Source: Salpingoeca rosetta (lineage: Eukaryota; Opisthokonta; Choanoflagellata; Craspedida; Salpingoecidae). Taken from it: a stretch of DNA of 35,000 nucleotides. This document shows positions 21,101-32,612 of this stretch, piece by piece. The notes under the pieces were generated by a model. The model was not told where the DNA came from. It saw only the letters and a list, made by a program, of their open reading frames with translations, and made no database searches. The position numbers were made by a program, and so were the translations under genes. The stretch spans positions 661,817-696,816 of the forward strand of contig NW_004754921.1 in the NCBI RefSeq assembly GCF_000188695.1. Direction: 5' to 3'. Every line of letters starts with the position of its first letter. Within the stretch, counting starts at the first letter, position 1.

Positions 21101-24100
21101 GTGGATGCGTTGCGAGCAAGCGAGAGGACGTAGGTGATGGCAGCTTCGCCAATACTGCGAACATCGCCTGGCGCAACAACGCCGCTCGCGTCGCGCGTCA
21201 CAATGCTCACGCCAACGCACACGTCCCCGCTCAGGTCGCCGTCGTGCGTGTCGGCAGAGACTGCGCCGCCGTCCGCCTCAACAAACGCCGCATCTGGGCC
21301 GTACTCCAGCGCCTGCACCCGGTCCCCAAGCAGCTGCAGCGAGGGTGGCGTCGGGTCTGCAACCTGCACCACGCGCTCCACAAACGCCACGTTGCTCGCT
21401 GCGTCCGCCACCGTGTAGTTGATGCGGTACACGGTGCCGCTCGGCGCCCTCGACTCCACCGCGTCCATTCGAGGTGAAGACCACACGCGCGGCGACAGCG
21501 GCGGCACAAACGCGCGCGCAGACGAGTACGCACACATGGTGGGAACAACAACGCCGGCCTCCTCAAGCTGCGTCGTCGCCACCACACGCGATCGCACATC
21601 GCGGTCAACAATGTCGTATGCACGTGCAATGCCCGGCTCAACCCACGTCACGCCGTCGCCAACCGTCACGCTCAGGTTCCCGTTGACACGCAGGTCTGGC
21701 GGCGTTGTGTCGATGATGGTGATGGTGCGCGTGACGCTGGCCGTGTTGCGGGACGGGTCTGTCACCGTGTATGTGACGTTGAAGGAGACCGGGGTGGCGG
21801 TTGGCGCCGCCTCGTACCCGCCATCGTCAATCACCAGCGTCAGGTCGGCGTTGTCGTAGTACAGATCAGCCAGCGTCACGCCAGGGTCGATGTCGGTGAA
21901 GTTGCTGCCGGCCTCCACCACCAGCAGCGCGTCGCCAATGAGCTCGATGCTCGGGGCCGTGCGGTCCAGCACGTGCACGGTGCGGTTGATGGCGTCGCAG
22001 TTGCCGGCCTTGTCGCACGCGTCGTACTCCACCGTGAACACCGCGGGCACAGACGGCGGCTTGCTCAACACGTTGTTGGTGACCACCACCTCCACCCCGC
22101 GCCCAATCGCATCCTCGAGCAGGTCCGTTGCTGTTGCTCCTGCATCGACATATTCCGTCCCGGCCTCGTGCGTGATGTTGTGCTCGCCGCTGATGGTGAT
22201 GGTTGGCGCCATCGTGTCCCGCACCTCAATCACATACACCACCATCGCCGTGTTGTCCGATGCATCCGTCGCCGTGTACGTGAACGTGAACTGCGTGCCG
22301 TCGTCCACAACCGAGCTGAAGGTCTGCGAACAGGGGTGTGTGTGTGTGGGTGTGGGGGGGGAATGTGAGGGTGAGGAGAAAGTGTGTGTGAGACGGGGGA
22401 ATGTGAGGGTGAGGAGAAAGGGTGTGTGAGACGGGGGAATGTGAGGGTGAGGAGAAAGTGTGTGTGAGACGGGGAGTGAGAAGTGGGAGAAATGGAAGCG
22501 ATGGAATGGTGCATGACGTGGTCAAGACACACCAGCGACAGGGAAGACGCAGGAAAAGAGCGACAACGCACCGGCTCTTCGTTGCGTCGCACGTCACCGC
22601 CATTGACAGCGGGGTCGAATGTATCAAATGCAGACTGGCTCGGGAAGATAAACTCTGTTGCCGCCTCGTGGATAACCACGTTGTGTTCCGACACGTTGCG
22701 GTCGCCAAAACCAATGGTGATGACCTGTGATTGATTGGCAATGTGTGACAGGGTTTGGTGAGGAAGTAAACAGATAAAAGAGTTGAATGGGAGGCGAGGA
22801 GACTCGGAGGTAAGGAGAAACGGAGGCAAGGGGGGAAGTGAGTGTCCACATAGATGAAGGCACGCAACACAACAAAAACACACTCATGTACACACACACA
22901 CATACAGACACACAGACACACAGGCACACACATACACACACAAACTCACTGGGGGAAGGGTGTCGACGACGGCTGCTGTGCGTGTGGTGGGCGGCGCCTC
23001 GTTGTCGTTCGAGTCGGGTGCAGACAGCGTGTACACCACCTCGTACATGCCCAGCGTGTTCACGTTCACGTCGCTGGCATCGTATTCCAGCAGGTTGATG
23101 CCCAGTGTTCCGTCCACGCGGTCCACGATGGAAACGCCGGCCGTGAAGTTGCTGCGCATCACCTCCTCCCCGGCCTCCAGCTGCAGCACTGCAGGGTCAA
23201 ATGTGATGGCGGGCCCTGTCGTGTCCACGACTTCCACGGTGATGTCACGTGTTGCCGTGTTCATGTTCGCATCCGTCGCCTTGTACGTCAGCATCTGGTC
23301 AGACCGCACGGTGCCTGTGCGTGTGGTGTAGTATGCGTATTGTGTGTGTGTATGTGTGTGCGTGTGTATGTGTGTGTGTATGTGTTCGTGTGTGTATGTG
23401 TGTGCGTGTGTGTATGTGTGTGTGTGTGTGAGGTGAGATCCGTGTGAGAACAAGATGCAACAAGATGCAGTGCAAACCAAGAAGCGAGTGATCAACCGCA
23501 CCCAGAAGGGCACCACATCTATTCACGGCATTCACGCACTCACTCGTGTCAATGTCGTCGATGTTGGGTGGTGGCGTCTTCGTCACGGTGCCAGCCGCCG
23601 TGTCTGTCGCCGTGAAGATCGGGGGATCAAAGGCAAACGTGGCCTCGACCACATATGTGTCTTGAATTTCCTCATTGTTGTCTGGTCGCCGCAGCACGAT
23701 GGTGGGCTTTGCAATGTCTGCAGTGAAATACAGGGCGGTTGGATGAGAAGAAGGCAAAAGCGTGCTTGCAGGCAAGCGAACGTGTCACCATGCAAGCAGT
23801 TGGTATCGCCAAACGCCATCGGCACCTTTGCATGTGCGGTCGCTTGTTGGTGTGCAATCCTGGTCAATAACGTATCCAGGATCGCACTCATTGCACACCA
23901 TGCAGCTGCTTTGTCCTTCGTCCGATTGAAACGTGTCGTCGGCACACGCCTCGCATTTCGAGAGCCTGTGGCCGGTATCGGCACGGAACTTGCCTGCAGG
24001 CAATGCACAAGATGAGGAGCACGACCTAGTGTGAGTGGCATGCGAGGGGAAGAAGCAAGCAAGCAAAGGGTGTAACAGAGACGTGAACACAGCGGCAAAG

Positions 24101-27100
24101 AGATACGAGAAGCACAGGTGCAACCCACCTGCTTCACACAGTACACATGTGCGGTCCTCCGTCGTGGTTCCAGTGACAAACTTGGTTCCTGCATCACACG
24201 TGCTGTATGTGATGCAGTCTGTCGGAAAACGTGCGGAGGGAGAAAGACGGATGTGAGTAAGATGTGCACGAGGTGTTGAAGGTGGGCAACACAGCCAGAA
24301 AACGCCCCAACATCGCCACGGGTGCAGCTCATCGCTAGCACCACCTTGCCCCGCACCTTTCTCGCCAGAGCTGCCCTGGTATTTGCCTGCACCACATGCC
24401 TTGCACTCTGTTTGCCCGCGCTCGTCTTGGTGCTGGCCAGGATCACACGGCTTGCAGTCCTGCTGGTTCGTGCCATCCTGGTAGTGCCCGTAATCGCACA
24501 TTGCACACAAGCGGTCGTTGCTGGCTGTCGGTTCGATGGTCACCTCATACCCCGGGCCACACGTGGACCACGAGGTACACGAGGTGTCCTGGTGCGAAGT
24601 CTTGGACTGGTAGTGAACTGCACAATAGGAATGCGTGGTGTGACAGTGTGGGAATGAAAAGACGTCGAGCGTGCGTGTGTGCGTGTGAGTTAGTGAGGAG
24701 GGAGGGAGGGAGAGTGAGTGAGTGAGTGAGTGGGTGAGTGAGTGGGTGAGTGAGTGAGTGAGTGAGTGAGTTGAAGTGCTTGTGCAAAGAACAGCGTGCT
24801 TCGTCAAGAAATGCAACAACAGCACAACCCAACATCATGCATGGCACAAGCGCGTGCACACCATATGATCACGGTGTCCCATGTTCACCCTTGTTGCTGT
24901 CTTCGACTCACGTGTACTGCACGGCGAGCACGTTGCATCCTCTGTGGATGATCCCGTTGTCCATTTCTCGCCCTGGCCGCACATTTTCCACTCCTTGCAG
25001 TCTGGAGTGACATTCAAGAGGGAGTGGGAGAAGAAGAAGAGGAATGAGGCAAGGAGGACATGAGAGAAGCGCACGACAAGGCTAACAACACAAGACATGA
25101 GCGACGCGCTGCATCGGCATCGAGTCAGTTCAACATACCTGTTTGGCCAGAGGCATCTTGGTATTTGCCTGTGCCACAGCCTTTGCAGCTGTCTGCGTTC
25201 ATGGCGTCGCCGTATGTGCCGGCATCACACTTGTCGCAAGTCCTGTCGGATGAGGAGGTGGGGTCGGCGGTCACGTAGTAGCCGCTGCTGCACGTTGTCC
25301 AGGGGTCACACGACTTGTCCTGGTGGGCGATCTTGGATTGGTACTCCTCTGAAGGGTCAGAGGAACGGTGTCGGCGAGAAGAGGGGGGGAGGGGGAAGGG
25401 ATAAGGTGGCGTGTGAGGGGGGAGAGGATACTGCACCACATAACGCTGCAGCCATGACCATTCTGTCCTTGACATTGCAGTTGCAGGGGTTGCCGCTTAC
25501 GTGATCCGCATGGCAAGCATCCCGCGTTCTCTGTTGCGGAGCCTTTGGTCCATTTCTGCCCCTGTCCGCAGGTCATCCACGCCTCGCAGCCTTGATGATA
25601 TTGTGTGAGTTTGGGTAGTGACACAATGCGAGGAAAGCAGACACAAACATGTGAGTAAGAAGGGAATGGTGCTGGTTCCGCTTACTCACAGAAACAGATC
25701 GAGAGAGACACGAGATGCAAGCAGTCGAGTGTTATGTGCACATGACACACACGCACACACGCACACACGCACACAATGATAGCACTCACTTGAGGCGCCA
25801 CTGCCAGGTTGAAACTCTCCTTCTGGGCACTTTTTGCACGACTTTTCCTGGTGGCCGGTCTCGTCTTGGTACTTGCCTAGTAGGAGCGGTGCGAGCCAAG
25901 AAGATGGGTGGGTTGAGGAATGAGAAGGGGTGGAGATGAAACGCACGAATGTCAGGAGGGAACGTGGAAGAACAAGCACACACGCACACACACCTGGCCC
26001 GCAGTTTGGGCATGTTGCGTCATCGGTAGTTGAGCCAGCCTTCCACTTCTTTCCCGGCCCACACGTGCGCCAGTTCTTGCACTCTGGAAATGGGTGGTAA
26101 GATGTGGGGAGGTGTGAGTGCGCTGGTGGGTTCCAGGGTGCAAACGAGGATTGCCTTACACGCAAAGTCAGACACATCAGTCACGGCGCATCCACTGCGG
26201 TTGAAGCCACAGCTCACCTGTTTGACCATCACGGTCTTGGTACTTCCCGCTGTCGCACGTCTTGCACTCTGAAGCCTGCCTTGTCTCGATGTATGTGCCG
26301 GCCACACATTTGAAGCAGTATCGGTTCGTGGTAGGGGTCCGATCAGATTTGATGTACTCGCCAGGCATGCAGACGGTCGGGTCTTTGCATCCTGCATGGC
26401 GGCGTGAATGGTGGAGGTGTGAGCACATTCGGAGGGAAAAGACAAGCGGGCAGAGACAGCACACGACCGACACTACACACAGATCGAGGGCGCACACGCA
26501 CACACACATACCTGATTGCCCTTCGGCGTTCTGGTATTTGCCACCGGGACAGTTTCTGCAGCTTGGCTGGTTGGCGATGGCGGTGTATTTGCCTGGTTCG
26601 CACAGGCCACACTCCCGGTCCTGTTTCGTGTTGGGCTCCTGCGTCACGTACTTCCCAGCCTCGCACGTGGAGGGGTCGTAGCATTGCGTGTCGCGGTGAC
26701 CAGTCTTGTCCTGATACTTGCCTGATGATGGCGTGATGATGTTGTTAGACACGCGACGATGTGTGAACAGAGGATGAAAGCAGTGCATTCTTCACTGCAT
26801 GCAATACAAGGTGGTGATGCAGCGATCCACGCGGTGTGACTCACCCGATTGGCAGCCTGGACACGTGGCGTCCTCGGTGTTCGATGGCTTGAACCACCGT
26901 TCGCCCTTGTCGCACCGAATTGTCTCGCTGCACGCTTCATCACCGGCGGAGGACTTGTAGAATTGAAACCCGCACTCAACGCAATCGTCACCCGTGTAGC
27001 CATACCCTGCAAAGTCACACACACACACCATTACAAGTGAGCCACCAAACCGTCACTCACTCACCCACAGCATCCACCCACGCATCCCAAATCTGTCCGC

Positions 27101-27448
27101 AACCACGCAACTGTGTGCCTGCATGCTGGCATTTGACATACCTGCGGCGCACACGCACGAGCCGCTCTGGCACACTTCGCTCCCGTCCTGTGCACAGTCT
27201 TGTCCTCCTCCTCCTCCCTTGTTGCACATCTCGCCCACGGCACCTGAAGACCGAAACGCGTGACACAGCGCAAGTGTGAGCTCCAAAAGCACGCGACACA
27301 ACAAGAGACAACAGACCCTCCCATCGCGCGATCGCCCCTCCGTTGTCTCTCGCCCTTTGTTACCTGCTTGGTGTGGACCCCATACAGTGGCAACGGTGGC
27401 TGTTACAGCAAAGAGGAGGGCGATGGCGATCGCCAGCCGCCGTCCCAT
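18163..27448 (-). CDS. Transmembrane SH2 receptor-like protein, copy B (complete)
   Basis: Seventeen exons: 27448-27364, 27243-27142, 27006-26845, 26721-26512, 26391-26218, 26083-25994, 25876-25790, 25590-25501, 25348-25139, 25001-24912, 24617-24357, 24218-24129, 23993-23826, 23717-23544, 23314-22950, 22724-22572, 22323-18163. Total 6672 nt, 2223 aa. The signal peptide is MGRRLAIAIALLFAVTATVA. Cysteine-rich half-modules run to about residue 606, then HYR/DUF5011-like Ig repeats, a juxtamembrane region with GRKRRR and RGRR, and a TM segment at about 1570-1593. The tail has three YDVP, three YEDV, one YENL and one YSVP motif plus proline-rich SH3-type stretches, and ends in one SH2 domain. No kinase is present. 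Likely a surface receptor or scaffold acting through tyrosine phosphorylation by other kinases. The ectodomain nearly equals that of copy A; the tail does not. Confidence 0.88.
18205..18490 (-). other. SH2 domain (copy B)
   Basis: The C-terminal SH2 contains the helix NRKEVEELLSG, then GTYLWRLSRNAPGAVLSV with the phosphate-binding arginine at 18406-18408 (about residue 2143), then VEHHVF and a final helix (LDDVVALL). It closely resembles the first SH2 of copy A. The protein ends about 25 residues later. Confidence 0.85.
18795..19650 (-). other. Tyrosine-motif tail (copy B)
   Basis: The tail alternates two motif types: [N/A/S]LYEDV (three times) and [N/D]MYDVP[K/R] (three times), with YSDL, YENL and YSVP at the ends. 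PVPPSPAPVLPPR is a strong class-type SH3 ligand. The set differs from copy A, which uses YDVP/YDTP and YGSL. Confidence 0.75.
20226..23550 (-). repeat. Arm B of inverted duplication
   Basis: Reverse-complement partner of 3265-6614, inside copy B. Most protein differences in the tract are single substitutions (for example V/T, S/T, L/P). Arm B keeps the 7 nt missing from arm A. Confidence 0.85.
22360..22480 (-). repeat. 38-bp minisatellite in copy B intron
   Basis: About three tandem copies of the unit also found in copy A, in the intron between the exons at 22572-22724 and 18163-22323. The array ends next to a (GT)n/G-run that precedes the acceptor. Confidence 0.8.
23826..27243 (-). other. 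Array of cysteine-rich half-module exons (copy B)
   Basis: Twelve exons of 102, 162, 210, 174, 90, 87, 90, 210, 90, 261, 90 and 168 nt, all with phase-1 introns at both ends. The last exons (261, 90, 168) and the following 174, 365 and 153 match copy A exactly in length. Copy B carries an extra 210 + 90 pair and longer fused modules at its start, showing gain or loss of whole exons since duplication. Confidence 0.75.
24712..24772. repeat. (GTGA)n tetranucleotide repeat
   Basis: About fourteen units of GTGA/GTGG lie in an intron of copy B. On the coding strand this reads as (TCAC)n, a pyrimidine-rich tract near the acceptor of the 24617-24357 exon. Confidence 0.9.
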
Positions 27449-27824
<376 letters not shown>

Positions 27825-29382
27825 TCACGCCTCGAGTGCGACGACCGTCTCTGTGAGGGCGGCCAGTCCGCTGTCTGTGAGCAGGGTTGCTGCTCCTGTT
27901 GCCTTGCTATCTGTCCCCTCTTCTGAGAGGGAGCGAAGGAGAGTGGGTGAGATGGAAAAGCAGCAGCAAGCAAACGTCAGCAGCAAGCAAAGAACTGCAG
28001 CAGCAAGCAATGATCAGCTGACAAAACAGAACAAGGCAAGCAGGTATGCATGGTGTCAAGCCCTCACCTTCCCGTTTCACGGTGAACGCGCGTGCCTGTG
28101 CATCATACTCCCACTGCATCACCGTCGTTGCATCTGGACATGATGCGTGATGCAGTGCGGAAGATGTGTGAGCTGCCGTGCCATGTCAAACAACAAACAA
28201 AAGGTACACATACACATACACAAAAGCACGCACATACACGCAATGCAGAGGCATACGTTTGATGCACTCTGCCTCCGACATGCCGGTGCTCCTCAAGACT
28301 GTGTCCATGTCCACTGTAGCATATGCCTTGGTCATCTTCTTGAATGCCCGCGTCACAATCGCCTCTGTTTGTTTCCCCATCGCATCGCATCGCATCGCAT
28401 CGCATGGTTCACACCACACAAGTGACAAGGCAGCAGCACAAGGCATTCTACAGCACGAAGCACACGAAACAGCGTCTCGCCATCCGACACACACACACAC
28501 ACACACGTACACAAACACACGCGCACAAACATAAACACACTCAACATGAAACAAAACACGAAACAAAGCACACAATTATGACAGACCTTTGAGCTCTGCG
28601 ACGAGCGCTGTGGCGAGTGGATTCCAGGAGTATGCTGTGAGCGCATCTCTGGGCGAGATGCCTTTCCACAACGCCTGTCCAATCTGCCACGCAGCAATCA
28701 ACTCGGGGCACTCCTGGGTGGCGTACGCACGTCGAAGCGTTGGGTGTGCAGCGTCAGCTCAACACACCTCAGCCTTCAAGAACATGCAAATGCGCACACG
28801 TGTACACAAACACCATACACAGCAACTACAAGCACACCTGCTTGACGCTTTGGGGTATTCTCTTCCACAAGAACCGTGCGGAACTCCTGTCGACAATGAT
28901 TGATGGGTTGGATGTCGAAGAGGGACAAGTAAGCATGAGCAGCATTTTTGTCGACAAGGCGGCCCCCCCCCCCAACACACGCACACAGAACACACAGAAC
29001 ACACAGATGCACAGTTCTCTACTCACAGATCATGTTGAATGAGGTGGGCCAGGAGCAGGACCAAGTAAACGTTGCCTGGCGCCACGCCTTTTGGTGAGCT
29101 CTTCTCCTGTCGTGTGTTGATGTGAAGAAGAAAACGAGCAGTCAAAACAATTGAGCTGTGGTGTGAAATGAAGGACACGGCACGCAGATGCATTCTTCTC
29201 CCTTCTCTGAGCTCATCACACACACACTCTCTCTTTGTACCCTTCTTCCTTCTCTCCATCAATAAGCCCCCACCCCCTCTTCTCCAACACACACTCACGT
29301 CCAGTTCAATGTCGGTGCAGTGCTGAACAAGGCCGTCGATGTTGCCTTCAGCCAGCAGAGTGCGCACCGCTTCCTCGTCCAT
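27825..29382 (-). CDS. CSN8: COP9 signalosome complex subunit 8 (CSN8)
   Basis: Seven exons (29382-29299, 29106-29027, 28886-28838, 28713-28587, 28364-28257, 28133-28068, 27922-27825) total 612 nt and give 203 aa, close to human CSN8 at 209 aa. Colinear matches across the length: GVAPGNVYLVLLLAHLIQHD, SSARFLWKRIPQSVK (human ARYLWKRIPPAIK), AAWQIGQALWKG, RAFKKMTKAYATV, MSEAECIK and the C-terminal LAALTETVVALEA. It belongs to the CSN8/PSD8/EIF3K PCI-type family. The product is a small scaffold subunit of the signalosome that removes NEDD8 from cullins and so controls SCF-type ligases. It shares a 104-bp divergent promoter with the coiled-coil gene. Each exon joint kept the frame and improved the family match, so the model is firm. 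Confidence 0.92.
28377..28405. repeat. (CATCG)n pentanucleotide repeat
   Basis: Five copies of CATCG in the CSN8 intron just upstream of the 28364-28257 exon. Confidence 0.85.
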
Positions 29383-29486
29383 CTTGGTTGTTTGGTTGGT
29401 TGCTGTTGGTGAAGATTACGTGAAGATATGGAAAATCATCATTTTCTCAACCGCCAACTTTTCAAAATTGAGACCAAGCAAGCAAG
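29383..29486. promoter_or_regulatory. Bidirectional promoter region (CSN8 / coiled-coil gene)
   Basis: 104 bp separate the start codons at 29382 (-) and 29487 (+). The middle (29425-29470) is unusually A/T-rich for this window (aaaatcatcattttctcaac, ttttcaaaattg). Such short head-to-head spacers usually act as shared promoters. No specific factor site is claimed. Confidence 0.5.
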
Positions 29487-32036
29487 ATGGAGGTCGCCTC
29501 GTCGATGCAGACGTGCGTTGACGTGTGGCTGTGTGTGTATGTGTGTGTATGTGTGTGGCTGTGTGTTCATGTGCGTACATTTGTGTGTGTGTGTGTGTGT
29601 TCATGTGCGTACATTTGTGCGTACATGTGTGTGTGTGTGTGTTTGCGTGCGTACATTTGTGTGTGTGTGGTGCATCGGACGTCTTCTGCATGTGTGCCTG
29701 TTTGGTCACGCGGCAATGGCCACCTCACGTTCTCTGAGTGTTCTCAACCAGGCTCATTGACAATGTCAATGCGGCGGAGCCCAACTTTGCAGAGAGCGTT
29801 CGCCGCGCAGAGGACTGTGACGAGAACATCGAGTCTGAACTTCAAATGGCCAAGGTAAAGCTCACATAGACATGCCCACACACAGTGCCACTTACACGCG
29901 TGGACACATACACACAGCGCTACACTCACTGATATACAAACACCCCCTCCTTCTTCTGGAATGCAGGATCACATGTCCAAGCTCAAGTTCAACTTTGTGG
30001 AGATGAAGACAAAAGCTGGCTTTCTGGACAAGGTGTGAGGAGTCACGCGTCCATTACGATGTTATCGTGTCACCTCCCATCACACGCTTGCATTCGTTCT
30101 TGTCTGCACTGACTGTTGTGTTGCTCGCCTCCATCTATTTTCAACACACAACAGCTGGGAACGTACGAGATTGGCTCCACGCCAGCGTGCGGTGTGAGTG
30201 AAGAGGACAAAACAGAGACAAAGGCGCAAGTGCAGAGCATCAAGGCAGCCAACAGAGACTTGCAAGACGCCATCCAGGAAACAGCACACGCCGTCCTGGA
30301 CAAGCGAGACGAATTCCAAGTGTGTTTGACATGCGCGCGTGGAGTTGGGGAGCGGGTGTAGCGTGGGCTTGCGCAGTGCGTATGATGGCGGGTGTTATGC
30401 GTCATGTGTGTGATTTGTGCGTTTGCTGATCCACTCAACACCCCCCATCGCGCCATTACAGCAACAAAGCGCGGATGCACTTTCAATGATGGAAAAGTTC
30501 AAGGCATTGGAGCAACGTGTACAGGAGGTGAGGGCATGGCAACGAACAGTCACTGTTTACTGTGATACCGCCATTCGCATGTGTGAATAACCGACGTCTC
30601 TTTATCGCGCTCAAATCCCACGGTGCACGCTCACCGAAAACTTCAATTGCATCAACACGCCATGATTTAGAAACGGGAGCGTTTGCGACAGCAGCAAGAG
30701 CGACTTGGACAAGAAAACTCGCAGCCGCTCTCACACGTGAGTGGATGAAGAGTGGTCGCACGCGTGCATTTATCACAACAAATCATTCAAGCATGACGTG
30801 CTGTATCCCGAGCATGTGTGCCTCCTCATTGACTCTCGTGTCCGTTGCCGCCATGGTGCACCCTGGACTGCAGGAGAATGTGGAGTCGTTGCAGTCGCAG
30901 GTGGACACGTGTCGCCAGCGTATTGAGGAGCAGAGGGATTTCGCGCGTGTGCACAGCGATAAAGTTGAGGCGTGCAAGGCCACACTCCAACAAGCAACCA
31001 CGCGCAAGGAACAACTGCAAGGTGGAGTTTGGAGCAGTTGACGGTTTGCTGAAACGCTGCACATGTTGGCATCATGCCAGCGCCTTGCGTGCTGCCACCC
31101 ATGCATGTCCAAACCACTCTATCGCCGCTGTTCCGATGAATCTCACGACAAGCGCCCACCACTTGGTTCTGCACATCAACAGCTGAGGTGGAGGCGTGTG
31201 CAGGACACGTGGCGGCCGCGCTCAACCAGAAGCGGGCAGATGTGCTTGCAGCCGTCAGCACCGTCAGCAAACTCGCCGGCGCAGAGATTCTCGTGCGTTA
31301 AACTTTGCTGGTGCTGCTGTTTTGAAGTTGTTGTTGTTGTTGTTGTTGTTTAAGTTGTTGTTGTTGTTGTTTAAGTTGTTGTTGTTGTTTAAGTTGTTGT
31401 TGTTGTTTAAGTTGTTGTTGTTGTTGTTGTTTAAGTTGTTGTTGTTGTTGTTGCTATTTAGTGTTGGCGGCTCGTGTACTTTGCGGAACGCTAACCGACA
31501 ATTCGGATGCACCGCTTTCGCCTTCACCTTCACCCATCTTACTCACACTTCATCCTGCACCACACCCCTCCCCCTACCTTACTTGCGAAGTCTGTTTCTG
31601 CGACAGCGGTGGAGGTGAAGCTCTCTGTGCTGAGCGGGCGAACCTCTTCCAGGCGCCACGTGCACATTACCCGCCAAGAGGACACAGGCATCATCACACA
31701 GATCTTGGTGCGTTCGCGTGTGTTCTGGTCATGGTGGTGGTGTGGGTGATCGTGATGATGATTCGTGGAGTGATGCTTAAGGTGTTTGGGCAGTGGCGTG
31801 TGGTGTGGGTTTCGCTGGGTTCGCATCCGTCTCACCTATTGTGTTCGTTTTCGTCATGTCACCCATGCGTTCTTTCCTGTGTTGTGTCTTCACTTTTCCG
31901 TTTTGAACAGCTGGACGGCAGCAGCGCGTATTCAAAGGCCCTGCTGGCTGCGCTGTATCGAACTGGCGCCACCACCAGTGTTCGCGTCACCCTGGCACTT
32001 GTTCGTCAAATGCTCTCTGCGCCCGCAGATGCATGA
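29487..32036 (+). CDS. Coiled-coil protein with small C-terminal globular domain, unrecognised
   Basis: Inferred exons: 29487-29524, 29752-29854, 29967-30032, 30155-30319, 30462-30527, 30671-30736, 30874-31021, 31183-31292, 31591-31707, 31911-32036; 1005 nt, 334 aa. The first donor and the acceptor at 31591 are the least certain (a 31296/31611 alternative also keeps the frame). Residues about 20-240 are charged and Gln/Glu/Lys-rich, typical of coiled coil (RRAEDCDENIESELQMAK, KRERLRQQQERLGQ, QVDTCRQRIEEQRDFA). The last 80 residues (VEVKLSVLSG, HVHITRQEDTGIITQILLDG, KALLAALYRTG) look like a mixed alpha/beta fold. A long coiled coil plus short alpha/beta end is seen in kinetochore Spc24/Spc25-like proteins, but the match is too weak to name it. 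The exon lengths are unusual (see findings). Confidence 0.7.
31325..31457 (+). repeat. (GTT)n arrays separated by TTTAAG
   Basis: An intron of the coiled-coil gene holds five (GTT)n blocks of 4-7 units, each ending in TTTAAG. The higher-order unit suggests duplication of an interrupted microsatellite. Confidence 0.95.
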
Positions 32037-32309
32037 GCGTGCTTACTTTGGGACGCTCTGATTGTGTATTGTGTGCGTGTGTGTTGTGTGCTGCTTTGTG
32101 TTGTACTCTGCCGCCATTCCTAGCCTGCACGTTTCATCATCCTTCATCACCTGACTGACTTGTGTTAACCGAAACCCCACTGCTTTCGTTCCCAGAAAAA
32201 TCACAACTTTTCACATGTGTGTCCACGTGCGTGCATTCCGTAACCCTTGCCTTTGGCAATTCATTGAAACGCGACCACAGGCAAACACGCAAGACATGAA
32301 CATTGGCGT

Positions 32310-32341
<32 letters not shown>

Positions 32342-32510
32342 GAACATGAACACAATCGATTAAAGAGGTGAAGAGAACACAGAGCATTGGAAGCAAGCAA
32401 GGCATCAAGCAAGCAAAGGGGCAATTCAAGAACAGAAACGCTCAAAACAGCGCAAAGCGGCGAGAAGCAGGCCAACCAGAGCGCGCAACCATCCCATTCA
32501 CCAGCGCGTG
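32037..32510. other. Intergenic between convergent coiled-coil and IQ genes
   Basis: 474 bp of 3' regions. It contains (ACGC)n at 32309-32341 and GCAAGCAAG-type repeats at 32391-32415. No coding segment or RNA was recognised. Confidence 0.6.
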
Positions 32511-32577
32511 TCACGCAACAATGCCCCGCTTGGCCTGATATTGGCGGACAATTTCATGCGGATCCACACGTGTGCGG

Positions 32578-32612
<35 letters not shown>

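Noticed and set aside
28379..28405. Possible CRISPR-like short repeat (CATCG)5
   Set aside because: A simple pentanucleotide microsatellite without spacers, in an intron of a eukaryotic gene.
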